In this document: in pieces, positions 7,259 through 13,434 of the stretch
How the letters are laid out: each line of letters starts with the position of its first letter
Numbering within the stretch: the first letter of the stretch is position 1
Assembly (NCBI GenBank): GCA_000434835.1
Contig: FR881468.1
Coordinates: 1 to 32,417 of the forward strand
Length of the DNA stretch: 32,417 nucleotides
Direction of reading: 5' to 3'
DNA from: Clostridium sp. CAG:594
GTDB lineage: Bacteria; Bacillota_I; Bacilli_A; RF39; UBA660
The notes under the pieces: model-generated
The model's database searches: none
Told to the model about the DNA's origin: nothing
What the model saw: the letters and a program-made list of their open reading frames with translations, nothing else
Translations under genes and position numbers: made by a program

Positions 7259-8161
7259 TTAATCTTTCTTTTCATAATGATTAATAATATCTTCATATAA
7301 ATTACTATTAAACTTTTTATTTTTTATTTCCTCTATTTCAAACTTATATGGAGGATATAACCTATCTTTAACATATGGCGTTTCAAGTATTTTAGGTATG
7401 TTATTTAATCTTTCGTTATATATAATATTAAGCAAATTTTCAAAACCAATCATACCATACCCTATATTTTCATGTCTATCCTTATGGGAAGATAATATAT
7501 TTTTGGAATCATTTATATGAATACATCCTATTTTTTCTATTCCTATTATATCATTAAATTCATCTAAAAAAACACCAAAATTACTCATATCATAACCAGC
7601 ATCATTTAAATGACAAGTATCTAAACATACCATTAATCTATCTTTATTACTTACACCGTCAATTATCCTTTTTAAATGTTCTAATTTAAAACCTATCTCA
7701 GTACCTTTGCCTGCCATTGTCTCAAGTAGTATTGAAACACTAGAATCATCCTTTAAAACCTCATTTAAAGCGTTTATAATGCATTTTATTCCTCTATCTA
7801 TATCAAGAGTAGTATAACTTCCTGGATGAAGAACTATTTTTTTAATACCCATTTTTTTTACTCTTTTTATTTCTTCTTTTAAAAAATCAATTGCAAATAA
7901 ATACTTTTCCTTATTTTCATCATTAGCTAAATTAATAATGTATGGAGCATGAACAATAACATTTCTTATATCAATATTATTTTCATTCATAAGCTTTAAA
8001 GCCTTGTTTGTTAAATTATCATCAATCTTACTTCTTTTAGTATTTTGAGGAGCTCCCGTATAAAACATAAATGTATTCTCCCCATAACTTAATGCTTCTT
8101 TTGTACTACCCAAAAGCTGCGTATTACTTTTAAATGATACGTGTGATCCTATTAATAGCAT
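7259..8161 (-). CDS. nfo: Endonuclease IV, AP endonuclease for base excision repair
   Basis: 300 residues. Zinc-ligand motifs of the Nfo/AP endonuclease family 2 are visible in order: GSHVS near the N-terminus, VHAPY, LHPGSY, LLETMAGKG, CLDTCH, HINDSK and a final LETPY. The enzyme cuts 5' to abasic sites and removes 3' blocks. Length fits the family (about 280-300). It starts 15 bases after the 258-residue prepilin gene and ends 16 bases before the next prepilin gene, so it appears to be co-transcribed with them. No functional link to pili is known to me, and this may be chance insertion of the pilin genes around a housekeeping gene. Confidence 0.96.
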   Translation of the reverse strand: MLLIGSHVSFKSNTQLLGSTKEALSYGENTFMFYTGAPQNTKRSKIDDNLTNKALKLMNENNIDIRNVIVHAPYIINLANDENKEKYLFAIDFLKEEIKRVKKMGIKKIVLHPGSYTTLDIDRGIKCIINALNEVLKDDSSVSILLETMAGKGTEIGFKLEHLKRIIDGVSNKDRLMVCLDTCHLNDAGYDMSNFGVFLDEFNDIIGIEKIGCIHINDSKNILSSHKDRHENIGYGMIGFENLLNIIYNERLNNIPKILETPYVKDRLYPPYKFEIEEIKNKKFNSNLYEDIINHYEKKD

Positions 8162-8176
8162 ATAAATTTCCTCCCT

Positions 8177-8953
8177 TTAATTATTATATAAAAGTTCACA
8201 AGCATCTTTTATCCCCATATAATACTTGTTACCATGCTTTACAACGTTGTTAAGACTATTTATTTTTTTATTTAACAAAACCTTCTTATCACTAGCCGTT
8301 TTGCTATCTAAATTTAGTTGACACTCATATGAATAATCCGTATTTGTACATTCACCATTTTTCTTGGTTATATTGTTATATGCGATTTTCTCATTAGTTA
8401 CCGTTATTTTATAATTATTCGAATATAAGCCCACAGTAGTATCTGTTTGATCCAATTTTTCAATAAAAGTTTCATTATGAGTTTTTGTAATTCCCTTTAA
8501 CTTACTATTACCAGAACTTGCATCCAAAAACATATATACACTATCAGTACAAGGCTGATAATATACCATCATTCTATAATCATCAGATAAATTATATAAT
8601 TTTTGACAAGTATTTGTACCAAAATCTCTTTTACAAGCCCTTCCTTCAGTTATATTTTCTTTTACATCTTTATTACAAATGTTTTTATAATTAGCATTAA
8701 AAAGTGAAGTCAAAGATTCACTATACTCAGTCACATCAGTTTCATGATTGCCATTAAAGCACCTATATTCTTCTCCTAAAGCTATTTTACCCTTTATTTG
8801 TTTAATTAATTCTTTTGCTGTTATTTCATAAGAATCTTGTTTTGCCTTTTTAATAGTTTTATTAACCTGCATTGTTGCAATTACCATTATAATTGCAAGA
8901 ATAACTATTACCGCAAGTAACTCAATTAATGTAAAACCCTTTTTATTTTTCAT
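8177..8953 (-). CDS. Type IV prepilin-like protein, large form (258 residues)
   Basis: MKNKKG followed by the FTLIELLAVIVILAIIMVIA hydrophobic helix marks a prepilin, cleaved after Gly6. The head domain has many cysteines (EEYRC, NICNK, RACKR, NTCQK, QPCTD, NGECT, SYECQ, DACEL) and shares the 'Y(N/D)(L/I)SDDYRM' motif and the final 'ACE.L' with the protein at 6418-7242. The two genes are paralogues, about 90% alike at DNA level over the N-terminal part by eye and much more divergent beyond. First gene of an operon with nfo and the second large prepilin. The promoter is directly upstream. Confidence 0.87.
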   Translation of the reverse strand: MKNKKGFTLIELLAVIVILAIIMVIATMQVNKTIKKAKQDSYEITAKELIKQIKGKIALGEEYRCFNGNHETDVTEYSESLTSLFNANYKNICNKDVKENITEGRACKRDFGTNTCQKLYNLSDDYRMMVYYQPCTDSVYMFLDASSGNSKLKGITKTHNETFIEKLDQTDTTVGLYSNNYKITVTNEKIAYNNITKKNGECTNTDYSYECQLNLDSKTASDKKVLLNKKINSLNNVVKHGNKYYMGIKDACELLYNN

Positions 8954-8971
8954 TTATCCTCACCTAGTTTA

Positions 8972-8999
8972 ATTATATCATGAGTTAAATAAAGAGCAA
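8972..8999 (-). promoter_or_regulatory. Promoter of the prepilin-nfo-prepilin operon
   Basis: TTGCTC (8999-8994), 16-base spacer ending in TGA, then TATAAT (8977-8972) on the minus strand, 19 bases before the ATG at 8953. Confidence 0.7.
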
Positions 9000-9002
9000 A
9001 GA

Positions 9003-9034
9003 AAAAAGATGATTTAATCTCAAATCATCTTTTT
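9003..9034 (-). terminator. Terminator after the left alternative pilin gene
   Basis: 13-bp stem (9003-9015 with 9022-9034) with a T-rich 3' side on the minus strand; it overlaps the stop codon at 9033. Confidence 0.8.
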
Positions 9035-9512
9035 AATTATCAAAGCTTTGTTTAGCACCAGAAGCAGTAGTAGTACATTCTGTATTAAATGACATTGAAG
9101 GAGTTGCTACTGTTTTATTTTTCTCCATTCCAGTACCAGCTGTATATACTTTAGTATTAAATTCAGGATATACGACATTTGTAAATTTTCCGTTTGCTTT
9201 TGCAGAAACTGTTAAAGTTCCATATGCGTTATTATCAGTATTAGACTCATCCGCTTTTAATTCAAATTCAACATCTGATGCTGTTGTTGCATCTTTAAGG
9301 TTGGTAGCATTTATATAATTATCTTGAGCACATACCGTTTGCATTGATTTTCTTATTGATTGAACTGTATCATAAAATGCATTTCCTCTACTTTTCTTAA
9401 TTGTACCATTTACTTGTTGAGTTGCAATAACCATTATGATTGCAAGTACTACGATAACCGCAAGTAATTCGATTAATGTAAAACCTTTTTTGTTTGTTAA
9501 TATCTTTTTCAT
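9033..9512 (-). CDS. Alternative type IV pilin A (left gene of the inversion switch, predicted ON)
   Basis: 159 residues. Leader MKKILTNKKG, cleavage after Gly10, then the FTLIELLAVIVVLAIIMVIA helix. The first 42 codons and 66 bases upstream are identical to the opposing gene at 10736-11164, because they lie in the 193-bp inverted repeat; from residue 43 the proteins diverge but keep a common plan. Both have 'NGKFTNV'/'KGKFANM' and two late or mid Cys that may form a disulfide. Size fits a major pilin or pseudopilin. The consensus promoter at 9630-9658, inside the invertible segment, points at this gene, so in the orientation sequenced this one should be expressed. Confidence 0.88.
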   Translation of the reverse strand: MKKILTNKKGFTLIELLAVIVVLAIIMVIATQQVNGTIKKSRGNAFYDTVQSIRKSMQTVCAQDNYINATNLKDATTASDVEFELKADESNTDNNAYGTLTVSAKANGKFTNVVYPEFNTKVYTAGTGMEKNKTVATPSMSFNTECTTTASGAKQSFDN

Positions 9513-9578
9513 TTTTTCCTTCCTTTTCTTTTTATTCTTTCATAGTAATTAGTTTTAATCCTTAAGTTTATTACTTAA
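9386..9578 (-). repeat. Inverted repeat, left copy (193 bp, perfect)
   Basis: By direct comparison every base of 9578 down to 9386 (minus strand) equals 10670-10862 (plus strand). It covers 66 bases of upstream sequence with the GGAAGG ribosome binding site and the first 42 codons plus one base of the pilin gene. Identity stops sharply at both ends. Perfect identity over wobble positions implies recent homogenisation, as expected from repeated inversion or gene conversion. Confidence 0.97.
9562..9578. other. Candidate crossover site of the recombinase, left copy
   Basis: At the inner edge of the repeat lies TTAAG-TAATAAA-CTTAA: two 5-base inverted arms around a 7-base asymmetric centre. This is the layout of a tyrosine recombinase core site. 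The repeat's identity begins exactly at its outer arm on the segment side. Inference; not proven by sequence. Confidence 0.5.
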
Positions 9579-9629
9579 TTAAATTATGAATAATATCCTT
9601 AATTTTTTCTACTTACTATTATCAGTTAA

Positions 9630-9658
9630 ATGATAGCATTATTAAAGTTTATTGTCAA
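9630..9658 (-). promoter_or_regulatory. Consensus promoter inside the invertible segment, facing the left pilin
   Basis: TTGACA (9658-9653), a 17-base spacer ending in TGC, and TATCAT (9635-9630) on the minus strand: perfect -35, extended -10, ideal spacing. Predicted start near 9623 gives a leader of about 110 bases to the ATG at 9512. No comparable element faces the right pilin. Confidence 0.82.
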
Positions 9659-9702
9659 TATGTTATGGTAAATTCCAAAATCATATTTTATTAATCTTTA
9701 CA

Positions 9703-10638
9703 TTATTTATACATTATATTTTTGGTTAATATATCTATACATTCTAATTTATCTTGATTACTTGGATGAACATATAAATTAAGAGTTAAAGAAATATTAG
9801 AGTGTCCTAATAATTCACTTACTGTCTTATAATCTATTTTAAGAGATATTAAATTACTTGCAAAAGTATGTCTTAATGAATGATATTTAAAATGTCTAAG
9901 ATTTAATGATTTAAGTATTTTTGTAAAGTAATTTCTATATGTTCTAGGTTCTATATATTGTGCATTACCCGATAGTACAAAAACATTATTATTTTTTCTT
10001 AAATTAATTAATTTTTCATACATAAAATCATTTATCGGAATATCTCTATTTGATTTTATTGTTTTTGGATTTGTTATTACAACCTTAGATAATATAGTGT
10101 TATTCTCCTTTATATAAATTCTTTGAATAGTTTTGGTAATATGTATTATCTTATTTTCTAAGTCTATATTTTCCCATTTCAATGCACATACTTCTCCAAT
10201 TCTAAGTCCACATAGTAAAGACAGTAAAATTCCAACATTTTTATCACTAATATTCTTAATTATATATTCCATTAATATATGTTGCTCATTTTTAGAAAGT
10301 ACATTCATTGTTTTTATATTTTTTTCTTTAGGATAAACTAATTTCAAACTAAAACTTTTAATTTTATTTTCTTCAAATACTTTTCTTAAACTGCTTTTAA
10401 TAACCATAATTATATCTTTTATAGTTTTATTAGATAAACTTTTTTCATGTAAATTTAAAATCAGATCTTGAAACACCTTTTTGTTTAATTTCTTAACATT
10501 ATAATTTCCAACATAAGGAATTATATAGTTATATACAATGTATGAATAATTTGCATATGTAGATTCTTTAACATATGATTTTTTTTCATTAAGCCATTTT
10601 ATAACATGCTTTTTGTATGTATTATTTATTATCATCAT
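9703..10638 (-). CDS. Tyrosine recombinase, probable invertase of the pilin switch
   Basis: 311 residues. An N-terminal SAM-like core-binding domain spans about 8-95 and the catalytic domain about 115-305. All active-site residues are present: Arg146 (CGLRIGE), Lys192 or Lys195 (NPKTIK), His253 and Arg256 (HSLRHTFAS), His279 (LLGHS) and nucleophile Tyr289 (LNLYVHP). The gene therefore looks active. It has a strong GGGAGG ribosome binding site; ATG 10638 or the next codon may be used. It lies wholly inside the invertible segment and has no integrative-element partners nearby, so its likely substrate is the flanking inverted repeats. Resembles phage-type integrases; site-specificity for the repeats is inferred from position. 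Confidence 0.93.
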   Translation of the reverse strand: MMIINNTYKKHVIKWLNEKKSYVKESTYANYSYIVYNYIIPYVGNYNVKKLNKKVFQDLILNLHEKSLSNKTIKDIIMVIKSSLRKVFEENKIKSFSLKLVYPKEKNIKTMNVLSKNEQHILMEYIIKNISDKNVGILLSLLCGLRIGEVCALKWENIDLENKIIHITKTIQRIYIKENNTILSKVVITNPKTIKSNRDIPINDFMYEKLINLRKNNNVFVLSGNAQYIEPRTYRNYFTKILKSLNLRHFKYHSLRHTFASNLISLKIDYKTVSELLGHSNISLTLNLYVHPSNQDKLECIDILTKNIMYK

Positions 10639-10659
10639 TTTTTCCTCCCAAAAGCATAT

Positions 10660-10666
10660 TATATAT
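10660..10666 (-). promoter_or_regulatory. Possible -10 of the recombinase gene
   Basis: TATAAT on the minus strand in the 31-base segment end, about 20 bases before the ATG. The best -35 (TTAAGT) lies inside the inverted repeat, so this promoter would be rebuilt identically after inversion. Weak -35, moderate support. Confidence 0.45.
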
Positions 10667-10669
10667 GAT

Positions 10670-10686
10670 TTAAGTAATAAACTTAA
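10670..10686. other. Candidate crossover site of the recombinase, right copy
   Basis: Same 17-base TTAAG-TAATAAA-CTTAA element as at 9562-9578, in inverted orientation, at the inner edge of the right repeat. Confidence 0.5.
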
Positions 10687-10862
10687 GGATTAAAACTAAT
10701 TACTATGAAAGAATAAAAAGAAAAGGAAGGAAAAAATGAAAAAGATATTAACAAACAAAAAAGGTTTTACATTAATCGAATTACTTGCGGTTATCGTAGT
10801 ACTTGCAATCATAATGGTTATTGCAACTCAACAAGTAAATGGTACAATTAAGAAAAGTAGAG
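10670..10862 (+). repeat. Inverted repeat, right copy (193 bp, perfect)
   Basis: Identical to the reverse complement of 9386-9578. Contains upstream sequence, ribosome binding site and the first 42 codons of the right pilin gene. Confidence 0.97.
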
Positions 10863-11164
10863 CTAACACATTCGTTGAATCAATGCAAACTGTTGTAAAA
10901 TCAGCAAAAATGGTATGGGCGCAGGAAAATGATTTAACTGAAACATCACTAAAAAATGAAGTTGATTTATCAGTATCTGATTATGAATTAAAGGTAGATA
11001 GTAACCACTGCATTCAATTAAAAGGTAAAGGAAAATTTGCAAATATGGATTTAAATAAAGTTACAGTACCTAGTAAATATACGGTAACTGGTACAGATAC
11101 TTTATCTGTAAAAGTTAATGTTGATGGAACAGAAGAAGAGTGTACGATATCTGCAACTCCTTAA
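10736..11164 (+). CDS. Alternative type IV pilin B (right gene of the inversion switch, predicted OFF)
   Basis: 142 residues with the same leader and hydrophobic helix as pilin A (identical for 42 residues), then a different head: 'ANTFVESMQTVVKSAKMVWAQEN' and a beta-rich tail with Cys in SNHCIQL and EEECTIS. GGAAGG lies five bases before the ATG. The frame is intact and a terminator follows, so it is not a pseudogene. It is encoded on the plus strand against almost all neighbours. I see no good promoter reading into it in the sequenced orientation: upstream is only the recombinase 5' end. After inversion it would receive the promoter now serving pilin A. Confidence 0.87.
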   Translation: MKKILTNKKGFTLIELLAVIVVLAIIMVIATQQVNGTIKKSRANTFVESMQTVVKSAKMVWAQENDLTETSLKNEVDLSVSDYELKVDSNHCIQLKGKGKFANMDLNKVTVPSKYTVTGTDTLSVKVNVDGTEEECTISATP

Positions 11165-11185
11165 ACCCAAGAAAATTAAATCAAT

Positions 11186-11216
11186 AAAATAAAGATGCAT
11201 AAAGCATCTTTATTTT
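11186..11216 (+). terminator. Bidirectional terminator between right pilin and rsmD
   Basis: 13-bp perfect stem (11186-11198 with 11204-11216) with A/T-rich flanks on both sides, between two convergent genes; followed by TTTATTTTT-like sequence on plus and overlapping the rsmD stop on minus. Confidence 0.8.
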
Positions 11217-11758
11217 ATTTTTAATATTGTAACTTCTTTAGAACCATACTTTCTAGTTTTATAAATCATAAGATTATCATATTTTTGATAATCTATTCTT
11301 ATTTCTGTTTCACATACTATTATTGAATCCTCACCTAACAAGCATAAATTATCATTTATTATGGTAAGTGATTTATCAAGCTCATTTGTATGATATGGTG
11401 GATCTAAAAATATAATATCAAATTTTATACCAGTATTTATGAAGTTATTTAAGCACGCTATTGCATCTTCCTTTATAACGCATGCATTATCTATTTTAAG
11501 CATATTTATATTTTCTTTAATGGTTTTTATAGCAACCATATTATTATCTACTAAATAAGCCTTTTTAGATCCATTAGAGATAGCCTCTATACCAATGTTT
11601 CCAGAACCAGAATATAAATCTAAAAATATAGAGTCCTTAATATAATCTTGAATCATTGCAAAAACAGATTCTTTTACCCTATCCATTGTAGGTCTCGTTC
11701 CATCTATCATATATCCCTTTAATATTCTTCCCTTATATTTACCACTAATTATCTTCAT
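11210..11758 (-). CDS. rsmD: 16S rRNA (guanine966-N2)-methyltransferase RsmD
   Basis: 182 residues from ATG 11758 (GGTGA upstream); a TTG nine codons earlier lacks support. The RsmD start KIISGKYKGR.L is followed by TRPTMDRVKESVF. The SAM-binding motif FLDLYSGSGNIGIEA and catalytic FLDPPY are present. The enzyme methylates G966 of 16S rRNA in the P-site region. It follows ylbD-ylbE-ylbF, as in Bacillus (where it is ylbH). ylbG is absent between, and the next gene expected, coaD, has been replaced by the pilin region. Confidence 0.95.
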   Translation of the reverse strand: MKIISGKYKGRILKGYMIDGTRPTMDRVKESVFAMIQDYIKDSIFLDLYSGSGNIGIEAISNGSKKAYLVDNNMVAIKTIKENINMLKIDNACVIKEDAIACLNNFINTGIKFDIIFLDPPYHTNELDKSLTIINDNLCLLGEDSIIVCETEIRIDYQKYDNLMIYKTRKYGSKEVTILKIK

Positions 11759-11794
11759 TTTTTCTTCACCAATTAAAGTATACAATAAACAAAA

Positions 11795-11820
11795 GAAAAA
11801 AACATCATTTTAATAATGTT
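11795..11820 (-). terminator. Terminator after ylbF
   Basis: Stem ACATTAT/ATGATGT (7 bp with one G-U) flanked by A and T runs, overlapping the ylbF stop codon (minus strand). Confidence 0.65.
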
Positions 11821-12109
11821 TTTTAGTTATTTTACCTATTCTATTGTTTATTTGTAAAGTAAGCATATTTACTTTATTTTGAATCATAACATATTCTTTT
11901 ATTAACTCATTTTTAAGCATATCTTCCTTGGCTTTTATAAATTCTTCTTTTAGCTTATATTTTTCATAGTTTTCTTTAGCATAGTTAAACTTATCTATTA
12001 AAATTTTAGCATTAGAATCATTTTTTATTTTTTCTTTTATTTCATCCAATCTATGTTTAACACTAGATTCATCTATCATATCAGTTATTAAAAAAGCCTT
12101 ATCTACCAT
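11810..12109 (-). CDS. ylbF: YlbF/YmcA family regulator (cell fate)
   Basis: 99 residues, all helical by appearance, with a coiled-coil-like charged composition and no membrane segment. Layout matches the YlbF/YmcA (Com_YlbF) family: an N-terminal helix, then repeated charged helices with 'NYEKYKLKEEFIKAKEDML', and a C-terminal helix. In Bacillus subtilis YlbF acts with YmcA and YaaT on RNase Y and is needed for competence, sporulation and biofilm formation. The ylbD-ylbE-ylbF-rsmD order makes the call firm despite divergence. Its ribosome binding site overlaps the ylbE stop (AGGTGA). The cysteines that bind Fe-S clusters in the Bacillus complex are not present in this protein. Confidence 0.78.
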   Translation of the reverse strand: MVDKAFLITDMIDESSVKHRLDEIKEKIKNDSNAKILIDKFNYAKENYEKYKLKEEFIKAKEDMLKNELIKEYVMIQNKVNMLTLQINNRIGKITKKHY

Positions 12110-12113
12110 ATTA

Positions 12114-12335
12114 TCACCTCAACACGTTAATAAACTTACTAACCATATCTATCTTATCCATTATATCATTTATTTTATCAGTTGTCCTTAATTTATATTT
12201 TTCTTTTACTTCTCTTATGAAATCATCTATCAAAAAAGGGTTTCTATTTAATATTTTATACCAATATGAATTGGTCCTTAAATATCTTTTATAATCAGGA
12301 TTAGAATCTATTATTATCTTTATTTTAGTATCCAT
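12114..12335 (-). CDS. ylbE: YlbE-like protein
   Basis: 73 residues. 'NPDYKRYLRTNSYWYKILNRNP' matches the YlbE consensus (position-specific WYR.L.RNP block). Role unknown. Start ATG overlaps the ylbD stop by one base (TAATG), suggesting translational coupling. Confidence 0.75.
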   Translation of the reverse strand: MDTKIKIIIDSNPDYKRYLRTNSYWYKILNRNPFLIDDFIREVKEKYKLRTTDKINDIMDKIDMVSKFINVLR

Positions 12336-12700
12336 TAGTCTTCAAACTTCTTAAAAATTTGCCTTGGTTCATAATTATTAGTAGTATTTGATTCCTTACC
12401 TATTGTTAACCCTTGTAAAAGTTCTATTGCTTTTTGCATACTATTAATCCCTTTTTGAACAGAATTCATATCTATTTTTTTTAAATGTTCTATTAATGAT
12501 GAAAAAGTAAAGGAATCACTAGTTTTTTTACTTTCGTTTATGTTTTTTTCTTTGTATTTTTCCCATACTTTTTCATCATTACCATATAGATTCCATATCT
12601 CATAAAATTTTTGCCAAGTCATTTCTCCACTAGATACATAGCTTACTAATTCTGGTTTTGTTCTTACAAACGCTTTAAATTCTTCTTTTATGATAATCAC
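12335..12700 (-). CDS. ylbD: YlbD-like protein (putative spore coat family)
   Basis: About 118-121 residues. 'FKAFVRTKPELVSYVSSGEMTWQKFYEIWNLYGNDEKVWEKY' fits the YlbD_coat family start (F..FV..HP.L....R.G..TWQ..YE.W.LLG), and the distal half has the 'M..V..IDMNSVQKGINSMQKAIELLQ' helical region. YlbD is annotated as a putative coat protein in spore formers. The start is unusual: GTG at 12700 lies inside the AGGTGA ribosome binding site, and the codon at normal spacing is ATA at 12691. No ATG exists nearby. Coordinates give the longest reading. Confidence 0.75.
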   Translation of the reverse strand: MIIIKEEFKAFVRTKPELVSYVSSGEMTWQKFYEIWNLYGNDEKVWEKYKEKNINESKKTSDSFTFSSLIEHLKKIDMNSVQKGINSMQKAIELLQGLTIGKESNTTNNYEPRQIFKKFED

Positions 12701-12726
12701 CTAATATAGTTTATGCTATTTAATAT

Positions 12727-12752
12727 AAAAAAGCCCATAATAAGAGCTTTTT
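12727..12752 (-). terminator. Terminator after the 211-residue gene
   Basis: Stem AAAAAGC/GCTTTTT with an inner CTTATTATGG loop and a T run on the minus strand, overlapping the stop at 12751. Confidence 0.7.
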
Positions 12753-13386
12753 ATAAACCAACAATTACTTTTAAAGTATAATATTTTTTATCCGTATTAG
12801 CTAATAGATAAGATACTTTAATATTTGTTTTTGAATCATTATAATAATAAAAACCATTATTTTTAGCTTCTGCAATTGCGTTTTTTAGAGTTGTTACATT
12901 AACATAATTTTTTAATATCGCATTACAATCAGCAGCTACCTGTGAAATACTAAAATCATTTTTCAAATAAATTAAATTCAATTCTACAAATTTAACCTTA
13001 TTTTCATCATCATAAATAATTGTTATTTCATCTAGTTTCCCATCATATTCCTCTATTTTATTATAAGCATATGTTGCATCATATACCCTATCTTTTAATT
13101 GTTTTTTTCTTGACATAACGCTAGTAAAACCAATTTTTTTTAATATATCTTCTCTATTTTCTTTAGAAACATAAGCATAATTAGATTTAAAATCATTAAC
13201 TTTTTTGTAATCTGCACTTACACTTCCATATAAAACTATTTTATTAAATATACTAGATGACACATAAAGTGCAACTAAAATAATAACAATAACTATAAAT
13301 AATATAATTTTTTTTAAATGCTTTTGTTTTTTCCTCTTACCAGGAAATGGTTCAAACTCTATTTTATCTTCCCTTTTATTCTTCAT
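12751..13386 (-). CDS. Hypothetical membrane-anchored protein, 211 residues
   Basis: I do not recognise this family. A basic N-terminus with 'PFPGKRKKQKHLKK' is followed by one transmembrane helix (about 26-46), then a mixed alpha/beta outside domain of about 160 residues with no cysteine pair motif and no recognised catalytic site. It carries 'VSISQ'-type beta strands near the C-terminus and ends 'YYTLKVIVGL'. It lies on the same strand between the 469-residue gene and ylbD. AGAGG ribosome binding site upstream. Extracytoplasmic location is inferred from the single N-terminal anchor with positive residues inside. Confidence 0.65.
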   Translation of the reverse strand: MKNKREDKIEFEPFPGKRKKQKHLKKIILFIVIVIILVALYVSSSIFNKIVLYGSVSADYKKVNDFKSNYAYVSKENREDILKKIGFTSVMSRKKQLKDRVYDATYAYNKIEEYDGKLDEITIIYDDENKVKFVELNLIYLKNDFSISQVAADCNAILKNYVNVTTLKNAIAEAKNNGFYYYNDSKTNIKVSYLLANTDKKYYTLKVIVGL

Positions 13387-13434
13387 ATCATAACCTCTAC
13401 TAAAATCATAACATTAATTAAGTTTTTTAACAAC

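Larger units (their letters stand above)
9579..10669. mobile_element. Invertible DNA segment carrying a recombinase and one outward promoter
   Basis: The 1091-base unique segment between the two 193-bp inverted repeats. It contains the tyrosine recombinase gene (9703-10638), 124 bases with a consensus promoter on its left, and 31 bases with the recombinase ribosome binding site and -10 on its right. Flipping it leaves both pilin genes intact, since the repeats carry identical 5' ends, and only changes which gene faces the promoter. This is the structure of a promoter-inversion phase switch. It lacks transposase, excisionase or cargo genes, so it is not a typical integrative element. Confidence 0.8.

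Noticed and set aside
9703..10638. The recombinase as the integrase of a prophage or integrative element
   Set aside because: No excisionase, relaxase, phage or cargo genes lie nearby, and the flanks are inverted, not direct, repeats, which means inversion and not excision.
9033..11164. Simple gene duplication with no switching
   Set aside because: A plain inverted duplication would not by itself put an active recombinase and a single outward promoter between sharply bounded, perfect repeats.
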